DNA of 34,556 nucleotides, from assembly GCA_035649275.1 (NCBI GenBank), contig DASRJW010000060.1:1-34556 (forward strand), in the 5' to 3' direction. The notes under the pieces were generated by a model. It had not been told where the DNA came from, did not search any database, and saw only the letters and a list, made by a program, of their open reading frames with translations. This DNA is from Candidatus Krumholzibacteriia bacterium (lineage in GTDB: Bacteria > Krumholzibacteriota > Krumholzibacteriia > G020349025). Below, piece after piece: positions 15,174-22,834 of this stretch (the first letter of the stretch is position 1; each line of letters begins with the position of its first letter). The translations under genes and the position numbers were made by a program.

Positions 15174-16580
15174 ATGACCGACTCGACGGGTGGGCATTTC
15201 CTCGCCCACAAACGGCCCGTCCAGGGTGCTGCGCTCCGGGCCCTCGGCGCTCCTCCGGAGCGCTGCCACGGCCGTGGGAGGCTTCTCTGCCTCTGGGCTA
15301 CCGCCACGCTTCTTTGCTTCGCCACCACGAGCTGGGCCGCAGGAACTCTTCTCTTCGCCACCAAATGGGGGAGCCAGGGGACGGCCACCGGCCAGTTCAA
15401 CGAGCCGGTCGCCCTCGCCGTGGGCACAAACGGCAACGTCTACGTCGCCGATCGGGGCAACCACCGCATTCAGGTCTTCTCGAACACCGGCGCCTTCGTC
15501 ACCGCCTGGGGGGATTCGGGCACGGGGAACGGCCAGTTCAACTCGCCTCGCGACGTCACCGTCGCTGCCAACGGCGAGGTCTACGTCACCGATTTCTTCA
15601 ACAACAGAATCCAGGTTTTTTCGGCCGCGGGAGCGTACCTGCGCCAGTGGGGCACGTCCGGCACCGGCGACGGGCAGTTCAAATCGCCCCGCGGTGTGTG
15701 CGTCGACGAGAGCCTCCACGTCTTCGTCTCCGAGGACGGCTTACCGAACAAGCGCATCCAGAAGTTCACCAGTACCGGCGGCTTCCTCGGCAAATGGGGA
15801 ATGCTCGGGACCGCGGACGGCCAGTTCCAATCGCCCCGTGACGTCGCTGTCGACGGGAACAGCCAGGTCTACGTCTCCGACGCGCTCGCCAATCGAGTGC
15901 AGAAGTTCACCAGCACCGGAGGCTTCCTCGTCACCTGGGGCACATCCGGCTCCGGGAACGGGCAGTTCCAGTTCACCGGTGGTGTCGAAGACGACGGTGC
16001 TCGTGTCCTCGTCATCGACACCAACAACCACCGCCTGCAAATCTTCGGCGCCGGCGGCGCCTTCATGGACGCCACCGGCAGCATGTGTCGTCTCTCCGAT
16101 GGCTCCGGGTGCGTGGATCCCGATGGCACGGGCGGCCTCGCCCTCGGCGACGGGCAGTTCTACTTCCCCCTCGGCGTTGCGGTCGCCGCCGACGGTGCCG
16201 TCTTCGTCGCCGACAGCCAGAACCACAGAATCCAGAAGTTCACCCGCGCCCCGACGAGCAGCACCGGTTCCGGCTTCTCGGCGCTCACCGCCTTGTCGGT
16301 CTCGCCCAACCCCTGGCGCACCTCGACCTCGTTGCGTGTCGGCCTCGCGGGCCCCGATCTGGCGAGCGGCGGCGACGCCCGCCTGGCGGCGCGGATCTAC
16401 GACAGCAGCGGCCGCCTCGTCCGCGAGCTCTTCACCGGCTCGCTGCCGGCGGGGAACCACACGCTCGGCTGGGACGGCAGAGGCGTCGACGGCAGGTTGG
16501 TGCCACCAGGCGTCTATTTCGTGGACGTGCAGGTGAACGACGCGCCTTCCCGGAGCGTCAAGATCGTGCGCTTGCGCTGA
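15174..16580 (+). CDS. Secreted NHL-repeat six-bladed beta-propeller with FlgD-Ig tail
   Basis: A 468-residue secreted protein. After a membrane-type signal (LLCLWATATLLCFATTSWA) there are six NHL repeats of about 47 residues. Each has the pattern WG..G...GQF.SP..VAV...G.VYV.D..N.RIQ.F (examples: GNVYVADRGNHRIQVF, GEVYVTDFFNNRIQVF, SQVYVSDALANRVQKF, GAVFVADSQNHRIQKF). The sixth repeat carries an insert (SMCRLSDGSGCVDPDG) that could form a disulphide. The end is a FlgD-Ig domain (RIYDSSGRLVREL, LGWDGRGVDG, VPPGVYFVDV, KIVRLR). GGAGG lies before ATG 15174; ATG 15126 also has GGAGAGGG upstream and remains possible. The likely role is extracellular binding or scaffolding; NHL propellers have no common enzyme activity. 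Confidence 0.85.
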   Translation: MTDSTGGHFLAHKRPVQGAALRALGAPPERCHGRGRLLCLWATATLLCFATTSWAAGTLLFATKWGSQGTATGQFNEPVALAVGTNGNVYVADRGNHRIQVFSNTGAFVTAWGDSGTGNGQFNSPRDVTVAANGEVYVTDFFNNRIQVFSAAGAYLRQWGTSGTGDGQFKSPRGVCVDESLHVFVSEDGLPNKRIQKFTSTGGFLGKWGMLGTADGQFQSPRDVAVDGNSQVYVSDALANRVQKFTSTGGFLVTWGTSGSGNGQFQFTGGVEDDGARVLVIDTNNHRLQIFGAGGAFMDATGSMCRLSDGSGCVDPDGTGGLALGDGQFYFPLGVAVAADGAVFVADSQNHRIQKFTRAPTSSTGSGFSALTALSVSPNPWRTSTSLRVGLAGPDLASGGDARLAARIYDSSGRLVRELFTGSLPAGNHTLGWDGRGVDGRLVPPGVYFVDVQVNDAPSRSVKIVRLR

Positions 16581-16640
16581 GCTTCGCGCTCTCGCGTGCC
16601 TGCGCGCCGAGATGCAGCGGGACGGCGGCTGCTTCCTGCT

Positions 16641-17126
16641 TCACGCCGCTTTCGTCAACCGACCCCGTTGCATCGACAGCACCAGCAGTGCAATCCCGAT
16701 CACGACCCAGCAATCCGCCAGATTGAAGATGGGCCAGACGAGAAGGCCCAGGTCGTAGGGTCCGAGGAAGTCCACGACGCCGCGGCTCCAGAGCAGCCGG
16801 TCGACCAGATTGCCGATCGCCCCGCCCACCACGAGGACCACGCCAGCAGCCCGCCAGCGGCTTGCGGCGGGGTTGCGGTGGTAGACCATCAGGAGCCAGG
16901 CGAGGACGAAGAGGGAAAGCAGGATGAAGAGGGGGCGCGACGCCGGTCCCAGGTCGAGACCGAAGGCGGCGCCACGATTGAAGCTGAGGGTGAGCTTGAG
17001 CAGGCCGCCCCAGGCGACCTCGGTGTGTCCGCGCTCGAGGTTCTCGAGGGCCCAGCGCTTCGTGGTCTGGTCGAGGAGCACGAGGACACCAGCGCAAAGA
17101 ACCAGCATGCTCCACTTGCGCAGCAC
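16641..17126 (-). CDS. lspA: Lipoprotein signal peptidase (signal peptidase II)
   Basis: A 161-residue inner-membrane aspartyl protease that removes signal peptides from diacylglyceryl-modified prolipoproteins. Four membrane segments are visible, starting MLRKWSMLVLCAGVLVLLDQ. Conserved blocks are TLSFNRGAAFGL, GGAIGNLVDRL and VVDF...WPIFNLADCWV. The catalytic aspartates are D109 (GNLVDR) and D138 (FNLAD), as in the known family. Length is standard. The GTG at 17126 is preceded by AAGGAG five bases away; an ATG six codons in is less likely. It ends 60 bases from the convergent NHL gene and diverges from the CYTH gene. A probable substrate lies nearby, the lipoprotein phosphodiesterase at 18362-19999. 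Confidence 0.95.
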   Translation of the reverse strand: MLRKWSMLVLCAGVLVLLDQTTKRWALENLERGHTEVAWGGLLKLTLSFNRGAAFGLDLGPASRPLFILLSLFVLAWLLMVYHRNPAASRWRAAGVVLVVGGAIGNLVDRLLWSRGVVDFLGPYDLGLLVWPIFNLADCWVVIGIALLVLSMQRGRLTKAA

Positions 17127-17252
17127 GGCGCTCCTTCACGGTGGTGCCCGAAAACCGAGCCCGCCCGCGAGGCGAGCGGCCCTGCCAGGGCGGCATGCTA
17201 CCATGCCCTCGCCCGAACGACGCCTCCTGATCGGAGCGCGCGGCAGCCATCC

Positions 17253-18050
17253 ATGTCTTCCGAGCCACGCGAGATCGAGATCACCTTCGTCGTCCGCTCG
17301 GACGACCCCCTGGCGGTCGTTGCCCGGCTGGAGAGCCTGCAAGAACTCGCCGGCCACCGGTTGCGCCTCGAGCCACCCCGGCGCCTTCACGATCGCTACT
17401 TCGATCTCCCGGAACGACGCCTCCAAGCCCGCGGCTACGCCCTCCGCCTGCGGCAGATGGAAGACCGCTTTCTTCTCTGCCTGAAGGGGCGCGCCCGCGA
17501 CCGCGGCGCCGTGGTCGAGCGCCTCGAGATGGAGGGCCCGGTGGCGGATTCGGCGCTCTGGAGCCGCGTCGGTGCCGAGCTCGGTCGCGACTGGCCTGCG
17601 GCTCTGGGAGGAAGCGACGGGCCTCGCCGTGCTGCCGATCCAGTGGCGGCGCTGCTGGGCGCCGGCTTCCTCCTCATCCAGGACCGCGAGACCCTGCGCC
17701 GCCCGCGCCATCTCTTGGCGGCGGGGAAGGATCCGGTCGCGGAGCTGGTCATCGATACCGTGACGTATGTCGCGGCCGGAACGCCCATGCGTCACCACGA
17801 GGTGGAAATCGAGGCCGGGCCCGGAATGGAGAGCCCGGCGCTCACGCATCTCGGTGCGGAGCTGCGCGCTCTCTTCCCTGCCGAGCTGCAACCGTGGCGT
17901 CCGTCCAAGCTCCGCACCGGCCTGACGTTGGAGGCGCTGGCACGACGCCACGGGCCGCAGACGCTCGTCGGCGCCTCTGGCGACCTGACTGCACGCGCTT
18001 ACGCTCTCCTGCAGGAGCCACTGCATCGGGGAAGGCCCGATCACACCTAG
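17253..18050 (+). CDS. CYTH-domain protein (triphosphate tunnel metalloenzyme family)
   Basis: A 265-residue cytoplasmic protein of the CYTH superfamily, which includes inorganic triphosphatases, adenylate cyclase IV and thiamine triphosphatase. Strand motifs line the tunnel in order: REIEITFVV at the N-terminus, HDRYFDLPERRLQARGYALR, LLCLKGRARDRG with VVERLEME, ELVIDTVTY, HHEVEIEAG and RPSKLRTGL. The family signature ExExK is degenerate here: both glutamates are present (EIEIT) but the lysine is replaced by threonine. A region of ~60 residues (~95-155) separates the two halves of the barrel. There is no CHAD domain. GGAG is about 14 bases before the ATG, a weak site. It diverges from lspA. 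The substrate is not inferable; an inorganic polyphosphatase role is the default. Confidence 0.8.
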   Translation: MSSEPREIEITFVVRSDDPLAVVARLESLQELAGHRLRLEPPRRLHDRYFDLPERRLQARGYALRLRQMEDRFLLCLKGRARDRGAVVERLEMEGPVADSALWSRVGAELGRDWPAALGGSDGPRRAADPVAALLGAGFLLIQDRETLRRPRHLLAAGKDPVAELVIDTVTYVAAGTPMRHHEVEIEAGPGMESPALTHLGAELRALFPAELQPWRPSKLRTGLTLEALARRHGPQTLVGASGDLTARAYALLQEPLHRGRPDHT

Positions 18051-18361
18051 CCACTCTTCATCGAACGAGAACCGATTCGACAGAGAAACTTCTCGTGCAA
18101 TGGTGTGCCCCCGTGATTAGGCTTTGCTCGTCAAACGTGGATAGAGGCACCGACGCCTCGGCTGGAACGCTTAGCACGCCAAGGCGGTCGCCTTTGGCGC
18201 GCGCACTGGAGGTCTCCCCGGCTACAAACCTGGCGCACGGGCGAACATGACATCGATCGTGCCGGCCGTTGTCACCAGGTTGTCGTTCCCCTCGGGACTC
18301 GCGGCGAATCGTGTCACGGGAACTCCCGGTGGATCCGACGGTGGGGCGTTCCGCGAGGTCG
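18051..18361. other. Convergent intergenic stretch with a weak hairpin
   Basis: This 311-base gap lies between the 3' ends of the CYTH and phosphodiesterase genes. The only structure seen is an imperfect hairpin at 18178-18198 (GCCAAGGCG / CGCCTTTGGC, one bulged T), which could end transcription from either side. No T-run adjoins it. Peptides read across the gap have no recognisable character. Confidence 0.35.
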
Positions 18362-19999
18362 TCAGTACGGGTGACCGTCGAGGCCGGCGGGCACGGGCAG
18401 ACGCAGCATCTGGAGGAGTGTCGGGGCGAAGTCCACCGTGCGCAGGTGCCCCGACCAGGAACCAGGTCGCACTCCGGCCCCCAAGAACAGCATCGGCACC
18501 TGCCGGTCCGGGAGGTAGGGCGAGCCGTGATCGGCGCCCGCCTCGCTCCACGTCGCCCAGGATTGCAGGCGCGCCTCGACGCCGTAGACGCCCAGCGTTC
18601 GCCGTCGTGCCGAGGAACCCAGCGGCGCCATCGGGAAACGCCCCGCATAGTAAGAGTGGCGGAAGAGGTCGAGGAACGAATCTCCTGGCGCCGAGAACAT
18701 GACCTCGGTGTGCGTGAATGCGGCGGCGACGTAGGGACAGCGCACCACGCGTGCCGCGGCGAGCTCCTCTCGGGCGGCCCCCGTCCCGTCCAGCGCCTGC
18801 AGATCGGCGAACAACGAATCGACGCTCGCAAGATCGAGGACCTGCACGGGCACGCCGTCTTCGCGCCGGTCCGCCGCCGTATCGGTCACACCATGGTCGG
18901 CGGAGAGCCCCACGAGCCAGCGTCCTTTCCCTACCACCGTGTCGAGGCTGGCGAAGAACTCTCCCAGCGCCCGGTCCAGGCGGAGCAGATGATCGAGTTG
19001 TTCGAGGCTGAGCGGACCGTAGCGGTGGCCGATGCGGTCGGTCTGCGACAAACCGAGAGCGAGTAGGTCCGGCGTCGTGTCCTTCCCGAGCGCGCAGGAG
19101 CGGACCGCCTCCTGCGCCAGCGCCAGCGTCGCTTCGTCCAGCGCCGGCGTCGCCAGCCACCAGGTCCAGAAATCCTCCGTTGCGACAGCGAAGGCATGAG
19201 TGAAGGAGTGGAGATCCGCTGCTTCCTGCGACGATCTCGCCGCTTCAGCGCCGCCACTGCGCTCGTGCGGGTCCGCTGCCGGCAGCGCCGCGGCACCGCG
19301 GGCGCGGGAACGGAGGCCGGCCGGGACGGTGCAGGTCCAGGTGGAGTCGCGGCAGAAGCCGAGCCAGGGCCCGTGCTGGAAGCGCTCCAACCACTCCGGA
19401 TAGTCATCGCGATAATAGGTGGAGGTGACGAAGCGGCCCTCGGCGCGGGAGAACCAGTACACGTCGCCGCGGCCCTTGCCGGCGAGCAGGATCGCGGAGC
19501 GATCCTTGCCACCGAGGGCGACGACGCGGGCATGCTCCCCGGCCGCCCGCAGCCAATCGGCGAGCCCCGGCACCTGCAGATGACGCGGTGAAGCTCCGAT
19601 CGCGGCGGCACCGAGGATGCGCGTGCTGGAATCGGCGACGCAAGGAACGACGACGACGTGGCCGTCGCGGCTTTCGCACCAGGCGTTGTCCACGATCCCG
19701 TGCCGGGAAGGATGGACACCGGTGGCCAGCGTCGCGTGCCCCGGCGCGGTGTCCGTGATCGCGTGGTCATGCACGGCAGCGGTACTGCCGCCACCCTGGT
19801 CGAGCAGGCGGCGGAAACCACCGGTGAAGCAGTTGTCGTAGCGCCGCAGCAGATCGGCGCGCAGCTGATCGACGACGATGACCACGAGAAGCCGGGGCGG
19901 CTCGTGCCCTGCCTCGCAAGCGAAGAGCAAGAGCAGAGAGGCGAAGAGGAGAGCACGGCGCAGCAGCCGGCGGCCCAGGAACCGGCAGCTTCGAGGCAT
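18362..19999 (-). CDS. Lipoprotein type I phosphodiesterase / nucleotide pyrophosphatase (alkaline phosphatase superfamily)
   Basis: A 545-residue lipoprotein enzyme of the PF01663 group, which hydrolyses phosphodiester or phosphomonoester bonds in the periplasm with two metal ions. The signal peptide ends in a lipobox (ASLLLLFAC), so the mature protein starts at cysteine and should be processed by LspA. Motifs: LLVVIVVDQLRADLL (first metal aspartate), ITDTAPGHATLATGVHPSRH (nucleophile threonine region), LGLSQTDRIGHRYGP (metal D and H), LSADHGVTDTA (metal D-H) and a late GSPYLPDRQVPMLFLGAG. AGGAGGT directly precedes ATG 19999, so this start is preferred over the ATG at 20017. It lies 82 bases downstream of the metalloprotease gene on the same strand. 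The specific substrate is unknown; alkaline phosphatase-like PafA enzymes share this form. Confidence 0.88.
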   Translation of the reverse strand: MPRSCRFLGRRLLRRALLFASLLLLFACEAGHEPPRLLVVIVVDQLRADLLRRYDNCFTGGFRRLLDQGGGSTAAVHDHAITDTAPGHATLATGVHPSRHGIVDNAWCESRDGHVVVVPCVADSSTRILGAAAIGASPRHLQVPGLADWLRAAGEHARVVALGGKDRSAILLAGKGRGDVYWFSRAEGRFVTSTYYRDDYPEWLERFQHGPWLGFCRDSTWTCTVPAGLRSRARGAAALPAADPHERSGGAEAARSSQEAADLHSFTHAFAVATEDFWTWWLATPALDEATLALAQEAVRSCALGKDTTPDLLALGLSQTDRIGHRYGPLSLEQLDHLLRLDRALGEFFASLDTVVGKGRWLVGLSADHGVTDTAADRREDGVPVQVLDLASVDSLFADLQALDGTGAAREELAAARVVRCPYVAAAFTHTEVMFSAPGDSFLDLFRHSYYAGRFPMAPLGSSARRRTLGVYGVEARLQSWATWSEAGADHGSPYLPDRQVPMLFLGAGVRPGSWSGHLRTVDFAPTLLQMLRLPVPAGLDGHPY

Positions 20000-20020
20000 G
20001 CCACCTCCTGCACTCATGCG

Positions 20021-20053
20021 AAGCCCCGGACCGGATGCACCGGCCCGGGGCTT
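20021..20053 (-). terminator. GC-rich hairpin between metalloprotease and phosphodiesterase genes
   Basis: Arms AAGCCCCGGACCGG and CCGGCCCGGGGCTT pair over 14 positions with one mismatch, around the loop ATGCA. The hairpin lies 29 bases past the metalloprotease stop at 20082 and ends just ahead of the phosphodiesterase ribosome site. Without a T-run it may be an attenuator or an mRNA-stabilising stem that lowers read-through between the two genes. Confidence 0.45.
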
Positions 20054-20081
20054 GGCGCCAGAACCCAATCCACATCCGGCC

Positions 20082-22733
20082 TCAGCCGCGGCCGCCGAGC
20101 AACTCCACTTCGAGACCGGCTTCCAGGGCCTTGCCGATGCGCTCGTGCGCTTCCTGCAAATGCGCCCGCGTGTAGGGGTCCAGGTTGGTCCCCGCACCGA
20201 GGGCCCGTTCCAGCCGGCCTTGCAGGTCGCGCAGCTGCACCCGCGTCACCGCCCGCGCGTCCGCCGGGAGGCGGGCCGGCGGGTGGGCCAGCAGATCGGT
20301 CATCCGGTCCACGTACAGTCGCTGCAGGTTGCGCCGCATGCTGGTGACGTTGCGCGGCTGCGCTCCCCACGTCTCGCTCCACACCGAGCGGGTGATGTTG
20401 TCCATCAGCTCCGGAATGGAAAGCGTGCTCTGGGCGCCGAAAACGGTTTCGCCGTCCACCAGGCGCTGCAGGCGCACCGGGTTGGTGAGCTGCTGCAACA
20501 CGCCGCTCTGCACCATGAGCACGAGCTCGTGCAGCGGGTAGTCGATGCGGCCCATGATGGTGTTGTCCATGCCCCAGTGGCTCCAGCGGTTCGACCCTAG
20601 CTGGGTCAGGACCTCGCGAGGCATGGCGAAGGAATTCTCGCTGAGCGAGGCCTGGACCACGTGCTCCAGCGCATCCAGCTGCTTGGCCTTGGGCACGATC
20701 TGATAGGGCGGCCGCGCCTGCGGATCGCCCACGTGATCGCGGTTCACTTCCTGCCCGCCGACGTACTTCACCGCCGGGGCCAGGGCTTGCAGGTAAGCGA
20801 CCAAGAGCGTGTTCAGCGCATCGGTCAGCTCATAGCGCGGCCGATCGTCGTAGAGCACGACCTGAGGCAACCGTTCCCAGATGCCGCGGATGAGATGCGT
20901 GCGCTCCTTGCTCCAGCCCAAAGGATCGTCGCCCAGATCCCACACGTTCACCGTCGGATCGAGCGCGGGGATGCCGCCGGCGTCCTCATCGGTGCCGTAC
21001 TGGTGGCCGTCTTGCGCCACCTGCCGGGCCAGCGAGGCGGCCTTCTCCGCATCCGGCGTGTAGCCGTAGGAGATGGCCCAGAGATCCCAGGTGCCCACGG
21101 TGGGCGTGTAGTAGTTGCCGTTGGGCTTGCCGTCGCCGGAGATGTTCGCCGCCGGGTACTCCATCACCGAGTTCACCAAGCCGTGCTCGCCGGTCCACAC
21201 CCGGTCGTGCAGCCGAGCCATGGGCGTATCCGTGGAGCCGCGGAAGTTGTGCCGCAACCCGAGGGTGTGCCCCACCTCGTGCATGGTGACGAACTTGAGG
21301 AACTCGCCGATGAACTCAATCGGCACCGGCTCCTGCGGCGTGATGACACCGCGCAACAGCAGGTCCGCCCGCATCATGGCCATGTGCACCGACAGCTGCT
21401 CGGCGAAGCCGGCTTGCTCGAAGTTCGGCCCGGTCGGCGGCGCCGCCGTCTCCTCCATGCCGAGGATCTGCTGCAGCGTCCGCGAAGGATCGGCCACGGT
21501 GCGCCAGGTCTGACGGGCCCACTGAGCAATGGCGGCATCGAAGAGGATGTCGGCGTCGAGGATCTCACCGGTTCGTGGATCCACCACGGAGGGGCCGATG
21601 GCGCCGTAGCTGCGGACGTCCGTGGCCACCCAGCGGATCGTGGCGTAGCGCAGATCCTCAGGGTCCGCGTCCCGGGGCAGCAGGTCGGCGCGCATGGCGT
21701 TCTCGAAACCCGCGGCCTCGAAGGCCCGATTCCATTCCTCGACCCCCGCCTGGATGTAGGGGCGGTACTCCGGCGGAATGCTCGGATCGAGGAAATAGGT
21801 GATGGGCTTCTTGGGAATGAACAGGTCGCCGCGCTTGCGCTCCGGCTCGAGACGCCACTTGCGCACATAGCGGGCGAAGAAGTCGTGCTCCGGCTGGGCG
21901 AAATCCTTCTGCGCCGTCAGGAAGTAACCCATGCGGTCGTCGGCACGCCGCGGCGTCATCGGCTCCTCCGGCAGCGGGGCCATGACGCAGTACACCGACA
22001 AGGGGATGGAACGGCCGTCAGGCACTCCGTCCCAGTCCACCGGTTCACCGGGCCGGAAGCTGAGCTTGGCGCGCACGTTCACATTCTGCGGGAACACCTT
22101 GACCTGCTCGATGAAGCTCTTGTCCGTCTCCAGCTGCGCCGGCCCGCGCTGCCCCGGGACCGGGGAGAGGGTGAAGCGCAGGACTTCGCCGACGCCGGAA
22201 AGGTCGGAGAGGAACCACTTCTGCACATCGATGAGGAGCGCCTTGTCCTTGTCACGGATGCTGACGATGTCCGCCGACGCCAGGACGGAGGAGCCGAAGG
22301 CGAAATCCACCATGCCTTTGTAAGGTTCTTCACTGGCGGTGAAGCGCGTCGGCTTCGCCACCAGGAACAGCTTGTCGCCGTGTCGCTCCAGGGCGACGAC
22401 CACGGCCTCCCAGTTCAGCATCGTGCCGCCGATGAGCCAGCCCGATCCCACGCCCTGAGCGAGGGTGAAATTCAGGATGAAGTCTTCATCCAAACGCTTC
22501 TCGGGCACGGCGAGGAGCAGTTGCTCCGGCTTCTGGTAGATGTCGAAGAAGCCCTCGAGGAACTTCGCGTCCTCGGTCACCTCGGAAAAGTCCTTGAAGG
22601 GCCCTTTCTTCTTCTCGGTCTGTTCTTTCTTGGCGGCGTCGCCGCCTTCTTCTTTCTTCGGTTTCTTCGCCAGCGCCGCTTCCGAGGGAGCAAGCAGCGC
22701 CAGGATGGCGACGAAGACCATGAAACGCTTCAC
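20082..22733 (-). CDS. Secreted zinc metalloprotease (DUF5117/DUF5118/DUF4953 type zincin)
   Basis: An 883-residue exported protein. Signal peptide (MVFVAILALLAPSEAALA), then a lysine/glutamate-rich segment (KKPKKEEGGDAAKKEQTEKK), then an N-terminal half typical of DUF5118/DUF5117 (LEGFFDIYQKPEQLLLAVPE, DFILNFTLAQGVGSG, PITYFLDPSIPPEYRPYI, GVEEWNRAFEAAGF, ATIRWVATDVRSYGAIGPS, GEILDADILFD). The zinc site is HEVGHTLGLRH (H485, E486, H489, H495), and a Met-turn-like SVMEYP follows with M524. A helical C-terminal domain follows (DUF4953). The family probably acts as a periplasmic or outer-membrane-associated protease; the substrate is unknown. GTG 22733 has GGAGGT seven bases upstream; an ATG four codons later is possible. 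MATE and phosphodiesterase genes flank it on the same strand. Confidence 0.92.
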   Translation of the reverse strand: MKRFMVFVAILALLAPSEAALAKKPKKEEGGDAAKKEQTEKKKGPFKDFSEVTEDAKFLEGFFDIYQKPEQLLLAVPEKRLDEDFILNFTLAQGVGSGWLIGGTMLNWEAVVVALERHGDKLFLVAKPTRFTASEEPYKGMVDFAFGSSVLASADIVSIRDKDKALLIDVQKWFLSDLSGVGEVLRFTLSPVPGQRGPAQLETDKSFIEQVKVFPQNVNVRAKLSFRPGEPVDWDGVPDGRSIPLSVYCVMAPLPEEPMTPRRADDRMGYFLTAQKDFAQPEHDFFARYVRKWRLEPERKRGDLFIPKKPITYFLDPSIPPEYRPYIQAGVEEWNRAFEAAGFENAMRADLLPRDADPEDLRYATIRWVATDVRSYGAIGPSVVDPRTGEILDADILFDAAIAQWARQTWRTVADPSRTLQQILGMEETAAPPTGPNFEQAGFAEQLSVHMAMMRADLLLRGVITPQEPVPIEFIGEFLKFVTMHEVGHTLGLRHNFRGSTDTPMARLHDRVWTGEHGLVNSVMEYPAANISGDGKPNGNYYTPTVGTWDLWAISYGYTPDAEKAASLARQVAQDGHQYGTDEDAGGIPALDPTVNVWDLGDDPLGWSKERTHLIRGIWERLPQVVLYDDRPRYELTDALNTLLVAYLQALAPAVKYVGGQEVNRDHVGDPQARPPYQIVPKAKQLDALEHVVQASLSENSFAMPREVLTQLGSNRWSHWGMDNTIMGRIDYPLHELVLMVQSGVLQQLTNPVRLQRLVDGETVFGAQSTLSIPELMDNITRSVWSETWGAQPRNVTSMRRNLQRLYVDRMTDLLAHPPARLPADARAVTRVQLRDLQGRLERALGAGTNLDPYTRAHLQEAHERIGKALEAGLEVELLGGRG

Positions 22734-22834
22734 GGCCGGGGACCTCCACAGCAGCGGCGAGGAGTGTTGGGGAAAACGCCATGGGTCCTAAGCACCCTGG
22801 CGCCCTTGATCCTACTACACCCTGCGGCCAGGCG

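Noticed and set aside
16596-17252. N-terminal extension of the CYTH frame over lspA
   Set aside because: It is an antisense reading of lspA without similarity to CYTH proteins.
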